From contig RPFO01000667.1 in NCBI GenBank assembly GCA_009746045.1, forward strand, positions 5,372,719-5,436,718: a DNA stretch of 64,000 bases. The letters run 5' to 3'. The translations under genes and the position numbers were made by a program. A model generated the notes under the pieces. The model saw nothing but the letters and a program-made list of their open reading frames with translations. It had not been told where the DNA came from and searched no databases. Shown here piece by piece: positions 54,161 to 63,895 of the stretch. Numbering within the stretch: the first letter of the stretch is position 1; every line of letters begins with the position of its first letter. Source of the DNA: Mesostigma viride. Taxonomy: Eukaryota; Streptophyta; Mesostigmatophyceae; Mesostigmatales; Mesostigmataceae.

Positions 54161-56182
54161 AATTGAATTGAATTGAATTGTAACATAACGGCCGTTGGGA
54201 GTATATGTAGCACACAGCCCTTGAGAGGGGGCATATGGCCTATCATACATCCTAAGCTACTTCCTGCAAGGGTGGGGATGTAAAGGACCCTTGCTCTAGG
54301 TGCACCAAGGCACGTGCATCCCCATGATCTTCAAGCTATGCCCAGCGAAGGGGGAGCCTGTCATGGGGGGGAAGATCAGCATAGCTATACAAAGAAGCTA
54401 TAGGGCATGGCGTCTCAGCAGAGAGTTACTCCCTGCATGGGCACAACATAACTAAATAAAGCTAGGCATCATCTGGGGTGTGGCTCATCATAGGCACACA
54501 TGTACATGATTAAGGAAAGCGCGTGGCTTAGCTAGGATAGTGCCTCTAGGAGGCGTACATGTACATGGCCACGGTCTATCTATTCTGCACTACTACTGCT
54601 GTATTCCCCTAAGCTGGGGCGTCTGGAGTCGCTGGGGCCGCGGGGGGGGGGGGGTCGCCTGCCAGGGCTTGTGGCCGACGTAGATGGCCGCCCCCTTCCA
54701 GTACACCGGCTGGCCCGCCTTGGTCTGCCGGAGCTGGAGGTAGGTTGGCCATAGCTCCCGTCGCCGTTGTTGCTGCGCCAGGGTCAGGTCGTCATCAAGG
54801 GTGAAGAGAGTCTTCTCGAGCCGCTTGCGGCGTCTGAGAAAAGAAATCTTGTCCGCCGGGGTCTTAAAGGTGAGAAGGAGCGGGGGCGGCCCTGCCTTAC
54901 CCCGCGCGCGGGGAAGGCGGTGGGCGGCCAGCGCGATCTCACCGATAAGGCCCATGCGACCAAGGATTTCTCGCTCAAACGCACGCAAAAGCTTCTCGGA
55001 AGTCTCACCTTCCTCCATGGTGAAGTTCTTGACAATGACGTTGAGGCTGCGCTGGGCGAGCTCGGCCTCCTCGCGGAGGTCAAGCGTCTGCCGTTGGAGC
55101 TGGGCTGCGACGGCGGAGGTGGTGGAGGTGGTATGTTGCTTAAGCATGTCCGCCCAGGTGGTGATGGGAGGAGCATCGTCGGCCAGGCCAGCCGGGGCTG
55201 GCTTGGCGGCAATGTCCTTCACCGCCTGGGCGGTGAGGCCTGCCGTGTTCTGCAGAACCTCGATAGCGATGGCGTTGTCCTTAAGACGCTGGTCGATGTC
55301 ACGGAGCTGGGCGGTGATGGCGTCGGAGGTGGAGGTGGTGGCGGTGGAGGAGGCGAGGAGGGTGGAGGTGGCGGTGGAGATGGTGGAGGTGGCGGTGGAA
55401 AGGAGGGGAAGCTCGGCAGTTAGCGTGCCGCCAATGGCCGCCACATCTGCAGCAATGGGGTCCACGTGCTCCTCGAGGACCTCCTTAAGGAGTGAGCGGA
55501 GGGAGGATTCGGTTAAGGTGGTGGTGAGAGGCTTGGGGGGCCAAAGCTCCCCGATGGAGCGTCCAAGGAGGGAAAAGAGAGCGAATTGCTGGAGGTAGGG
55601 GCGGTGGAGGCTGGGAATGATGTCGAAAGAGGCGAGACGAATCCAGCGAGGGTCAAAGAGGCGACCTTGGTTGAAGAGCTGCTTGCATAGTGCAAGAAGC
55701 GAGGCGTGCGTTCCATAAAACACGTAGACCAGGATGTGTTCCGTGGTAAGCGTGTCAAGGAAGCCGGGCTTGCTGGCTTCGGCGACAAAGTCGAGCTCTG
55801 TCCAACTCGGCTCGGCAGGGCGACTGCGCTTGGGTTCAGGCGACGCTGCGGGCGAGGGGGGCGCAGCAGGGGGCTGGACGACCACTAGAGCTTGGCTAGT
55901 GGCGCCGTTGCCTTCTGGGCCGGTGGGCGCAGCTGCAGCCGGAGCTGCAGACGTATTTTCATTGCTGAGCGCAGCCGCCAGGCTGCGTTGCGTCGAGAGG
56001 CGTTTGCTCATCGTATATTGCGTAAGAGCTGCGGAAAATTATATCAGCATGTGCGTCGCAAAAAGACGCGTCGATTGTGATATTCACGGCTAAATTCGGT
56101 GCTCAAACGTGAAAGTTATGAGCTCCGCCGTCAGCCATGGCTATCTCGTGGGCATGACATATATTGATGACACCGCGTCTTG
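54149..56182 (-). mobile_element. Intact ORF1 retroelement with exact 12-bp target duplication
   Basis: CACCGCGTCTTG stands at 54149-54160 and at 56171-56182. Between them on the minus strand lie a leader (56170-56012), the complete ORF1 (56011-54593), a 3' untranslated region of about 400 bp, the hairpin CCGTTGGGAG end (54190-54200) and an (CAATT)n tail (54161-54182). No ORF2 is present, so it must move with another element's reverse transcriptase. The exact duplication and the open ORF suggest a young insertion. Confidence 0.9.
54593..56011 (-). CDS. LINE-type ORF1 protein (coiled coil plus RRM-like nucleic-acid-binding domain)
   Basis: It is 472 residues with ATG at 56011 and stop at 54593. 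The N terminus (1-70) is Ala/Pro-rich and disordered. Residues about 75-190 form a helical segment (EHILVYVFYGTHASLLALCK). Residues about 195-290 are Ser/Thr/Ala-rich with a predicted coiled coil (AQLRDIDQRLKDNAIAIEVL). An RRM-like part follows with REEAELAQRSLNVIVKNFTM, EILGRMGLIGEIALAAHRLP, PPLLLTFKTPADKISFLRRR and a C-terminal domain LDDDLTLAQQQRRRELWPTY, ending with YWKGAAIYVGHKPWQATPP. The order coiled coil, RRM, CTD is that of L1-type ORF1 proteins, which bind the element's RNA as trimers. Assignment is by architecture. At least six broken relatives lie in this window. Confidence 0.8.
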   Translation of the reverse strand: MSKRLSTQRSLAAALSNENTSAAPAAAAPTGPEGNGATSQALVVVQPPAAPPSPAASPEPKRSRPAEPSWTELDFVAEASKPGFLDTLTTEHILVYVFYGTHASLLALCKQLFNQGRLFDPRWIRLASFDIIPSLHRPYLQQFALFSLLGRSIGELWPPKPLTTTLTESSLRSLLKEVLEEHVDPIAADVAAIGGTLTAELPLLSTATSTISTATSTLLASSTATTSTSDAITAQLRDIDQRLKDNAIAIEVLQNTAGLTAQAVKDIAAKPAPAGLADDAPPITTWADMLKQHTTSTTSAVAAQLQRQTLDLREEAELAQRSLNVIVKNFTMEEGETSEKLLRAFEREILGRMGLIGEIALAAHRLPRARGKAGPPPLLLTFKTPADKISFLRRRKRLEKTLFTLDDDLTLAQQQRRRELWPTYLQLRQTKAGQPVYWKGAAIYVGHKPWQATPPPPRPQRLQTPQLRGIQQ

Positions 56183-56379
56183 TCCTGCATTAATTAATTA
56201 ATTAATTAAACTCGTGCTCCCGTTGGGGAGTCACGGAGCACCGAAGTGCTTTTAATCCCTGTGTGTGCACTACAGGGGAAAGGGCAGAGACCCCCAGTCT
56301 CCTTCATGCCAATTGCCAAAGGCATGCCACAGCTGCAATCGGGCGCGGCTAGCTAAAAGGACAGGCTAACGTCCTGCAT
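56182..56379 (-). mobile_element. Short non-autonomous family C element with 9-bp target duplication
   Basis: GTCCTGCAT at 56182-56190 and 56371-56379 brackets a 180-bp element. From its 3' end (left) it has a (TTAA)n tail, the CTCCCGTTGGGGAG hairpin, GGAGCACCGAAGTGCTTTTA, and a body with AAAGGGCAGAGACCCCC. It has no coding capacity. It interrupts the same ORF2 fragment as the ORF1 element. Confidence 0.85.
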
Positions 56380-56690
56380 GGCAGTCCAAAGACGGGAGAG
56401 AGAGTGGATGCGGTTCTCAAACTGGGCTGGGACCACTAGGTCGTCCAGCAACATCTGGATGTAGTTCGTGACAGGTTTCCCTACCCTTTTGGGAATGCCC
56501 TTGGGGCCAGGCCAGGTCATGAATGTGTCGCCCTGGCTGGCCAAGCCGCTGGGGGCCGGCCAGACCAAGGGCGGTGTCGACCTGGCTGGTGCGAGCAAGG
56601 TGTCCTACAAATGCTATCCTACGCTGCCTAATCTCGTCCGAAATACGAGGCATACCATGATACAAAGACTCTGATGACGGGCGCTCGGAA
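56380..56690 (-). mobile_element. LINE ORF2 C-terminal fragment (right part of split fragment)
   Basis: In minus-strand frames: MPRISDEIRQRRIAFVGHLA, TSQVDTALGLAGPQRLGQPG, then RVGKPVTNYIQMLLDDLVVP and AQFENRIHSLSRLWTAMQD. The RRIAFVGHLAR block is the usual post-RT motif of endonuclease-type LINEs. A frameshift separates the two parts. It joins to 54149 and leftwards once the two insertions are removed. Confidence 0.75.
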
Positions 56691-56699
56691 AACGTGTAC

Positions 56700-58490
56700 A
56701 TGCAGATATAAATTCTAGCTGCATGGCACCAAGCCAACACATTTCCACGCAGGCAGGTGCATTAACGTCGGCCTTTCGCCTTTTTTTCGGGCAGTTTCCC
56801 TGCAGGATGCGCTCCATTTCTTTCGGTTGCATCGTCAGATTCCTAGCAATTTCGTACAATTTCGAGTAGTTTGTGGCTGGCATGCTTAAGGCGCCGAGGT
56901 GAAGTTGTTGGTAATGTGTTGACATTTGTTTTCCATAATCCTTTGGACATGAGCTTGCTCAGACGCTTTGTTATGTGCCGGATCTGACACGCCTGTTTTA
57001 GTAACGACATCCGGCATGTGCCTAGAGGCTAACAAGCTGGCATCAGCTTCTTAGCAAATTGCCATATTGGAAAGGAAGGTGAGAGTGGTTCTTTTGCTGG
57101 CCATACTGCATGAGTGGCATTGCATTAGATAGGTGTTTCCATTGCTTTCCTTGAGCTATAACCATTAAGACTTCCCTGCTATGTGTGCAGCAAGGCAAGC
57201 TGGATAGGATGTGAATGCTTGGCAGACAGCATGTATGATTTGCTGCCAAGTTTGCAGGCTGCAGTTGCCTCTATGGCTTGGGCATTCTTAACTTGGGTTT
57301 TTACACGTATACTTGCTGAGTTCTTGGCATAAATTTACATGGTAACCTTGGGCTGAGCATAGTGTATGCTCTCTTGGTGCGTGTATGCCTAGCGATGGTG
57401 TTGCTATGCCCACGCTGGCAAGGCTGGCCATGCTGAGGGCAGGGGAGGGCAGATGAGGTGCCTAGCCTTTTCTTATGTTGTGTGATCGAGTTGGGCGTGT
57501 TTTTTGGCTTCTTGGATGGAAAACATCATGTCTAGGTGGCCTTATACACAGAAAAACCTCATTTAGCGTATGTTCAGGATTTAGCACGCAAAACCTAATA
57601 ACTTGAGCTAGACTTGTCGGAATGACCTGGGACTTGGACCACTGCTGTCCCCCTGTTAGACGGATTTTCGCTTGATTTTGTGGCCTTATCTGAAGTGTTT
57701 ATGATATGTTTATTCCCAATGTCCGGTAAAAAAAGACCTGTTTTGCGGGAAAATTAATAACTGTTCAAGGTTTTGCCATTTCCATGATGTAAATAGCTCA
57801 GCAAGCTACACACTCAGGGAACTACAAATGGTTGATTTTTGGTTGCCAACAAATGTGTGCATTGGCTGGGGCATACCCAGCCCTAATTAGCGTCTTTTTC
57901 TATTTATAGCGCAATATTGGCGTATACTTGGGGGTAGTACCCCCAACAAGTGCATGGACAACTCACAAGAGATGTTATTTAGTGCCCGCAATCATATTTC
58001 AGCATTGTGCAAATGAATTTCAAGTGTTATTACCGTAGTTCAATTTTTAAGGGTTTTGGGGTGCCACCTCCCCTTAATGTACTAGGGCCGGTTTTGTCCT
58101 CAAGTGTATGGCGGGCCCCCATGCATGGCTGTGCGCGGCTAGGTGGCGTCACGTCCCAGCCTGGACTTTCCAGGATCTAGGCTAGGCCGGTGGACACATG
58201 CATATGCTACCTGCGCCGTGTATGGCTCTGCATGCATGCATACTCAGTACTGGCTACCTTTAGTTAGTTCAGCCTATATACACCCACCACATGTCTACCC
58301 GCATACTTTGAACAGCCTCCAGTTTCGATCGATCATTGTGCCAGACAATGCCCCGCCATGTCACCCACCCACACACATTTCAGAATTAGTGCGAACTCAC
58401 AGTTATGCCAGACTATCCTAGATCGTGAGTAGTTTAGATTGCAGCTGTGGCTTGCCTCAGGGCATGAGGGAAGACGAACGGGTGTGTCTG
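56700..58490. other. Intergenic, nothing recognised
   Basis: AT-richer sequence with only short open frames (the longest, 56925-56614 minus, overlaps the LINE fragment). No repeat or RNA gene was recognised. Confidence 0.45.
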
Positions 58491-58497
58491 CGCAGTT

Positions 58498-58658
58498 ATT
58501 TCGTTACCATGTGAACCGATGGGCACGTACCGGTAATTCCTAACCGCCACGTAGCTTCTAAACCGACAGATTTCTTGAATGCCCGTCATTGCCATGCAGC
58601 TGACTGTGACATGGCCCGATCGATCCTGCGCCGGACACGTGTGGACCACTCTTCTTGG
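58498..58658 (-). repeat. Left arm of a 150-bp inverted repeat
   Basis: This arm reads, inverted, GAAGAGTGGTCCACACGTGT ... ATTACCGGTACGTGCCCATC plus GGTTCACATGGTAACG. It matches 60597-60747 with about 10 percent differences. The two arms enclose about 1.9 kb that includes repeat B copy 3 and the gene at 59571-60350. Confidence 0.85.
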
Positions 58659-58865
58659 ATGATGCCTCTTGAAAGCCATAATGCTCCTAGGTCCTAGGAG
58701 GAATTTGGGCTCGGCCGGCCGACGCCTAGGCAGCCTCTGGAGGCTTATCTGTGATCTGGCCGGGGGCAGACGACTTGCCGAGATAAGTGGCAGGTGGTGA
58801 TAGACCGGATGCGGTGCCAACCCCCAGTCAGTGCACATGGGTTTTGCACGCGTGATCTCGGCGAA

Positions 58866-59030
58866 ATTCGGTAAACATAGTGATATTCGGGCCGTGGTGC
58901 CCGCAACCCTGTGACCAGAGGCTAGATAGTCACCCACCCCATTTCCATCTCATTGATTTATGGTCACGTGGCGCAGTCTACTTATATTAATTAGTTAATG
59001 AAATTGATGCGCGGGGGCATGTCACGTTTT
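58866..59030 (+). repeat. Dispersed repeat 'B', copy 3
   Basis: ATTCGGGCCGTGGTGCCCGC, CCCTGTGACCAGAGGCTAGA, GGTCACGTGGCGCAGTC and an ATTAATTAGTTAATGAAATT end. It is more diverged than copies 1 and 2. Confidence 0.65.
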
Positions 59031-59570
59031 ACACACTATTTACAATGAGGTGTATGATCGGATATTGATCCCCAAGCTAAGCTGGTGACTGGTCATTGCC
59101 AGCCGCTACCATGGCCGGTAGCCAGGTCGAAGCCAAGAAACAATGTTTCCCCCCATGCACAGACGGGGGGGGGGGGGCAAAAGAGCCGGCCCACCGGGCG
59201 TTAAGAATGCATGCCTTCATAAACAACCATCCCAAACAGCGAGGATGCCTGTATCTTCTTTCAAATACAACACTACTTGACATCAAGTCCTTCGCTCCTC
59301 GTCAGGACTTGCAGGAATACAAATAAACACAACATCGGATTCGTCAAGAACATCATTGGACTCTCTTCAAAGACCACGGTCCCGAAAAGCACGGGCATGA
59401 GCGCGATCAGGGAATAGACTCCAAGCTCCTTTTTGCCATGCATCGAGATGGCATTATATTCACGCTTATAGCGTCAACTGGAGGACTTTGTCCGTCAGCG
59501 TCCAATACAGTACAACCACCCATCGATCCTTGGTTCTCACTTCCCCCATAAGCATTGATAAATGAAAGGG

Positions 59571-60350
59571 CTAGCAGGGCAGTGGGCGCGCGGTCCATGC
59601 TAGAGCGGCGACGGCAGTGGTTGCAAAAAATAGAATGTTTCCCAACCCACTCCCGTCCATGCCTCGTCGGCTCGCCAACAAATTCTCCTGCTCCTGTCGG
59701 ACTCTATAAAAAGCATCGATGTTCATTTGCCGCGCTAGCTGCTGGCGCCTCATCTGCCACCTGTCGCATTCGCAAGAGAGCGCGTCGCTCATGGCCTGGA
59801 TCTCCTCTACAAGCTTGATCAGGCCCTTCATCCCGTGCAGAGACAGCTGGCACTTTAGGTCCCTGAGCACCGCCATCACGGACTCCAGGTACTGCTTGAA
59901 CTCCACGATTTGCGCCACCTGGCTGGTGGTCATGATGACAGATGGCAGCACCGCCCTCAACGTGCCCGCAACGGGGCACATTTCGTACTCAGCGTTGGTG
60001 TCGCTCCGGAGGGAATTTTGCAGCTGCTTGATTCCCGACATGAGCAGGTGGCGGAGCTGCGTCACCTCAACGGGCAGGTCGTCCGAGAGCTGCAGTTGCT
60101 GGAGGCCGTCGAGGCCCATGCCGAGGCCGTAGATGACAGACTCAACGGTCGCAGGGACATATTGCAACTCCAGGCGTGGAAAGGTATGAGTGAAAATTAG
60201 TCGAAACCAAGGAGGCGGAGAATCAGGTCTGCCGGTCATCATAAAGACTACAGGTAATCTCAACGACTTGTGCGCCTGCGAGGGCTGGCGTATGATTTGT
60301 GGCGATCCATGGAGACGGCCGCCTATGGAGTTCTTTGTCTGCTTGCTCAT
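59571..60350 (-). CDS. Hypothetical helical protein with a C-terminal membrane anchor
   Basis: It is 259 residues from ATG 60350, starting MSKQTKNSIGGRLHG. A basic, low-complexity N terminus precedes long amphipathic helices (residues about 60-220: VEVTQLRHLLMSGIKQLQNS, QIVEFKQYLESVMAVLRDLK, LIKLVEEIQAMSDALSCECD). A single hydrophobic segment follows at the C terminus (LGNILFFATTAVAALAW) with only a few residues after it. That layout is typical of tail-anchored proteins of mitochondria or the endoplasmic reticulum. I do not recognise the family. A TATATATA box lies about 110 bp upstream, supporting this start over an upstream in-frame TTG. The gene is enclosed by the inverted repeat arms at 58498 and 60597. 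Confidence 0.6.
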   Translation of the reverse strand: MSKQTKNSIGGRLHGSPQIIRQPSQAHKSLRLPVVFMMTGRPDSPPPWFRLIFTHTFPRLELQYVPATVESVIYGLGMGLDGLQQLQLSDDLPVEVTQLRHLLMSGIKQLQNSLRSDTNAEYEMCPVAGTLRAVLPSVIMTTSQVAQIVEFKQYLESVMAVLRDLKCQLSLHGMKGLIKLVEEIQAMSDALSCECDRWQMRRQQLARQMNIDAFYRVRQEQENLLASRRGMDGSGLGNILFFATTAVAALAWTARPLPC

Positions 60351-60457
60351 GTCTGCCGGTCCTGCTGAGATAAGAGGCGTGGACCTGGCTTGCGATGTCG
60401 GGCAGATTTCCTCTCGGGCTTTCCCTGACGGTTCTGCTACCCATTCTGCACAACATG

Positions 60458-60469
60458 TTATATATATAG
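60458..60469 (-). promoter_or_regulatory. Probable TATA box of the minus-strand gene
   Basis: GCTATATATATAAC on the minus strand lies about 110 bp upstream of the ATG at 60350, a usual distance for a TATA box with a leader of about 80 nt. Confidence 0.5.
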
Positions 60470-60596
60470 CGGCCAGAAGCCTCGCGGACGTCAACTTCCA
60501 AAGCAATCACGAACGGCGGATATCATGACACAACCTTGTTGTTGTTGACAATTAAAGCCTCACTCGTTTTTGAATTTCTGGCTTGAGGTATCATAC

Positions 60597-60747
60597 GAGA
60601 AGAGTCCACACGTGTCCGTCGCAGGATCGGGCCATGTCACAGTCAGCTGCATGGCAATGACGGCATTCAAGAAATCTGTTGGCTTAGACGCCTCGTGGCG
60701 ATTAGGAATTACCGGTACGTGCCCATCGGTTCACATCGTAACGAAAG
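60597..60747 (+). repeat. Right arm of the 150-bp inverted repeat
   Basis: GAAGAGTCCACACGTGTCCG ... GGTACGTGCCCATCGGTTCA plus CATCGTAACGAA pairs with 58498-58658 in opposite orientation. Confidence 0.85.
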
Positions 60748-61067
60748 AACGTCAGCATCCAGGGGGTGGAGTCGATCACTCGACTCTTGACAACCCCATC
60801 TTACAGGACTTCATGACTTCTGAGTTGCGACAGCTCTTGTGACTTTTGTGACAAGGATGTGACGGGTTTCGCGCGTCAAGTGGAACGAACGCCTGACATG
60901 AGCCGGCTAAATACCACGTGGCATTATCTAAGCCACGTGGCAACATTCTGAGCGACCACTCTTCCTGCGCATAGCGCGCGGATGAAATCCTTACCAGTCC
61001 CCAGTTTACCGAGTGAGACAACGACACGCTGGGAACTAACTAATTTACATATCTCTGTCTCACTGTG

Positions 61068-61081
61068 TCACACCGGTGTGA
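61068..61081. promoter_or_regulatory. 14-bp perfect palindrome upstream of the esterase gene
   Basis: TCACACCGGTGTGA lies about 310 bp before the proposed start at 61390. It could be a binding site for a dimeric transcription factor, on structure alone. Confidence 0.3.
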
Positions 61082-61389
61082 ACGTGACAGGTGAAGGGCA
61101 ACTCAACTCAACTCAACGTCTCCATATCTCGAGTATCTTCGCGCCGATTGGTCCATTTTCAATACCATTTTAACCAAGGTTTTAACACCAAAAAAACACC
61201 ACGCCCGTTTTCTGCGTGGAGCTTGGCTCCCTCGGAGCAATGTCAATTTGATTTTGACCAAAGTCCATGTCATATCACGCGCTTGGCGCAAGGGCGGGCC
61301 CCGCACGTCTTGGTTGGCGACTTGGCGAGTTGGCGTCTTGGTTTGCGGCCATGCTCCCCTGAATGTAGTACATAACTGTGGATCCAGCC

Positions 61390-62897
61390 ATGCCCAATAT
61401 TTTTGTGCCAAGCTGTCGGGTTTTCGTTTTAAGCTTGCTGGCGTTATCTTGTTTCCTGACAGATACCTGCCACGGAAAACGTTCCCGCAGTCGTCCACAC
61501 ACAGCCGCTCCCCGCGGAGTATCCCCGGGAAGTCGCGTCCTTTTTTCAACGGGATCTACGGAGCAGTCATCATGGTCCCCGATTGCTCGATCTGGTCGAC
61601 ATTTGCGTATTATGCAGGGAGGCCGAGGCATTGTAGATTGCAACGGCTCCCATGCGTACCTCCTCGGTACGGTGAAAGGGATTGACTGTCGTGGCGTGCA
61701 GGTTTTTGCCGCCCTGTCCTTTACTTGTGTAGGAAGTGGTAGCTACGAGGCAGTTGTGGTACATACAACGTTACGGTTAAATTGGCATTAGAATATGCGC
61801 ATGTGACTTTCGCAAATTATAAAACAGTGGCCCAGGCACAGTGGGCAATTCTGGGTAGCCCCCCTGTGATAGGTGTGTTGGAAAACGTTCGCGTCGATGC
61901 TCCCGACCGAAACGACAGCGAACCCGCAGTGGCCAACGAAGTGAGAGGCATCTGGTATGAGCCGAAGGGCCGGAACACATGGTGTCTCAACTGCCCTACC
62001 GCAGAATTGGACGGGATGGGTGATTTCCAGTACACACAGGATGTCGAGCATGGGGGCCTGCCTGGTGATTCCCTGCCGTCGGTTCTAGACGAGAGGGTCC
62101 ACGAATCCAGGTCGTACCGCTCTCATCAGGCCGTCCAGTCCTGCATGGCGAGAAAAGGCATTCGACGGATTGCGTTTGTCGGCGATTCTAACATGCGCTT
62201 CCGGATGAACTACTGGTCGTGGCTGCTGGACCCCAAAGTGGACATCCATCAGTTTGGCTGGGTGCACCACGATGTGCATGTGCAGGTGGGAAGCATGTCT
62301 TTTAGCTGGTTCTTCGACCCGGTCGGCATGCGCTTGACAAAATCCATGCTGCAGGCCACGGGGGCGAGCTGCATGGTGGAAGGGTGCGACGATACGAAGT
62401 TCTATGAACATAATGTGGGTCTATCGATTGCTAGCACCATTGGGTCATTGCGGGATCCCATGGATCTTCGAGGGTTTGACTTTGTGATGTTGGGATATGG
62501 GGCATGGCTCAGTGTTATGCCACAGTCTACCTTGGCCACATATCCACAAAAAATGGCTGAGCTCGGAAGGCTGTTAGAGCTCTTCAAGAGCAACCACATC
62601 CAGCTCCCTAGGCTGATCTGGGTTCATGCGTACAGTTTGGTGCCCAAACCTATTGGCAAGTTGTATAGGGACCCGCTCCTCTTCGCAATGGCCCGAGACG
62701 TTGCGCACGAGTGCTTGGACGGGATCCCTCAAATCGATGGGTATGCCGTCGCTCGTGGGCGGGAGATGAGCTCATGGGACCAGACACACTATGGGCTTAG
62801 TCAACCTGACCGAAACGGACAACCCGCGTACATGAGGTACTTTGGCGCAGTTGAACGGGAAACTTCGGAGCTTCTTCTGGAAAAAATGTGTGCATGA
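61390..62897 (+). CDS. Secreted SGNH/NXPE-like esterase, with one apparent frameshift
   Basis: The ATG at 61390 gives a signal peptide (FVPSCRVFVLSLLALSCFLT). This frame continues to GVQVFAALSFTC and GSGSYEAVV at about 61757. Its register is then lost, and the next frame continues GTYNVTVKLALEYAHVTFAN to the TGA at 62895. A G-x-Y-x-V...G-x-Y-x-V-x-V-x-L pattern, as in filamin-type Ig-like domains, would be continuous if one base were missing in the GTGGTA run at 61756-61761. Then come GIWYEPKGRNTWCLNC, CMARKGIRRIAFVGDSNMRF (GDS nucleophile), FDFVMLGYGAW and MSSWDQTHYG (Asp/His pair). Signal peptide, Ig-like and GDSL/SGNH acyl-esterase domains together resemble the NXPE and PC-esterase families, whose members act on cell-surface or wall polysaccharides. 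The SGNH part (61743-62897) is secure; the N-terminal joining is inference. Confidence 0.6.
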
Positions 62898-63540
62898 TGT
62901 TTTTTCAGAGACGATGTTTCGATCTGTGTGAACCAGCTGCTTCGGGTTGCTCCAGAACAAGACAGCATGCCCTGGCATTAGTGCCTCTGCTGAGGGTTTT
63001 TACAGAACGTCAAGATGTTGACTTCTGCCCCTGCCCCTTCCGCCAGAGTGTTGACATTTTGCCCTGATGTAGCGTCAACATGTGACTTTTTTTCCCGGTG
63101 TACAGTCAAACAAAATTATTGCTTTTTGGATGAAGGGCTGGCCTGCATGGGCCTGCTGATTTGGGGAATAGCTTGCAAACATCATTACGTTGTCTCGTTG
63201 ATGAAGGAAGGGGAGGGGGGGATCACGGTGTTACGCCGCAGTTCTCCCCTACCGCCTTGACCTCTACCTAACCAACGAGTTCCACGTTTAACTGAACCTA
63301 AACTAGTCAAGCGGGATGAGGATCCACCCTGAGATGCGAAAGACCTAAGAGACGAGTCAGATCTCAATGCGTTGACATACGTACGCTCAAACATCAAACT
63401 CCTGACCCATACTCCAACATCGCCTGTGCCTCACCATATCCCAGCAATGACCTCTTTCTTTTATTCCATTTTTGTTTCGTTGTTGTTATCCTTATTATTA
63501 TTACTCTTTACTTTTATTTATTATTATTATTTACATTTTC
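62898..63540. other. Downstream of the esterase gene, nothing recognised
   Basis: It holds the likely 3' untranslated region and T-rich sequence. No AATAAA is seen close to the stop. No gene is seen. Confidence 0.4.
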
Positions 63541-63543
63541 TTT

Positions 63544-63619
<76 letters not shown>

Positions 63620-63622
63620 TTC
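63541..63622 (+). repeat. (TTTC)n tetranucleotide microsatellite
   Basis: About 19 uninterrupted units. Confidence 0.95.
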
Positions 63623-63696
63623 CCTTTTAATTTATTCTTACTTTTTCTTTTAATTAACCCCTTCATGTGTGTGTGTGTGTTCTCTTTTTCCTTCTT

Positions 63697-63895
63697 AGTT
63701 TTGTTTGTTTATTTGTTTGTTTGTTTGTTTGTTTGTTTGTTTGTTTGTTTGTTTGTTTGTTTGTTTGTTTGTTTGTTTGTTTGTTTGTTTGTTTGTTTGT
63801 TTGTTTGTTTGTTTGTTTGTTTGTTTGTTTGTTTGTTTGTTTGTTTGTTTGTTTGTTTGTTTGTTTGTTTGTTTGTTTGTTTGTTTGTTTGTTTC
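63697..63895 (+). repeat. (TTTG)n tetranucleotide microsatellite
   Basis: About 48 nearly uninterrupted units. A short (TG)n run precedes it at 63667-63680. Open frames through it (Leu-Phe-Val-Cys repeats) are artefacts. Confidence 0.95.

Noticed and set aside
58434-58937. 167-codon minus-strand frame
   Set aside because: It consists of the inverted-repeat arm and repeat B sequence. Its mirror at 60.6 kb is not open in the same frame.
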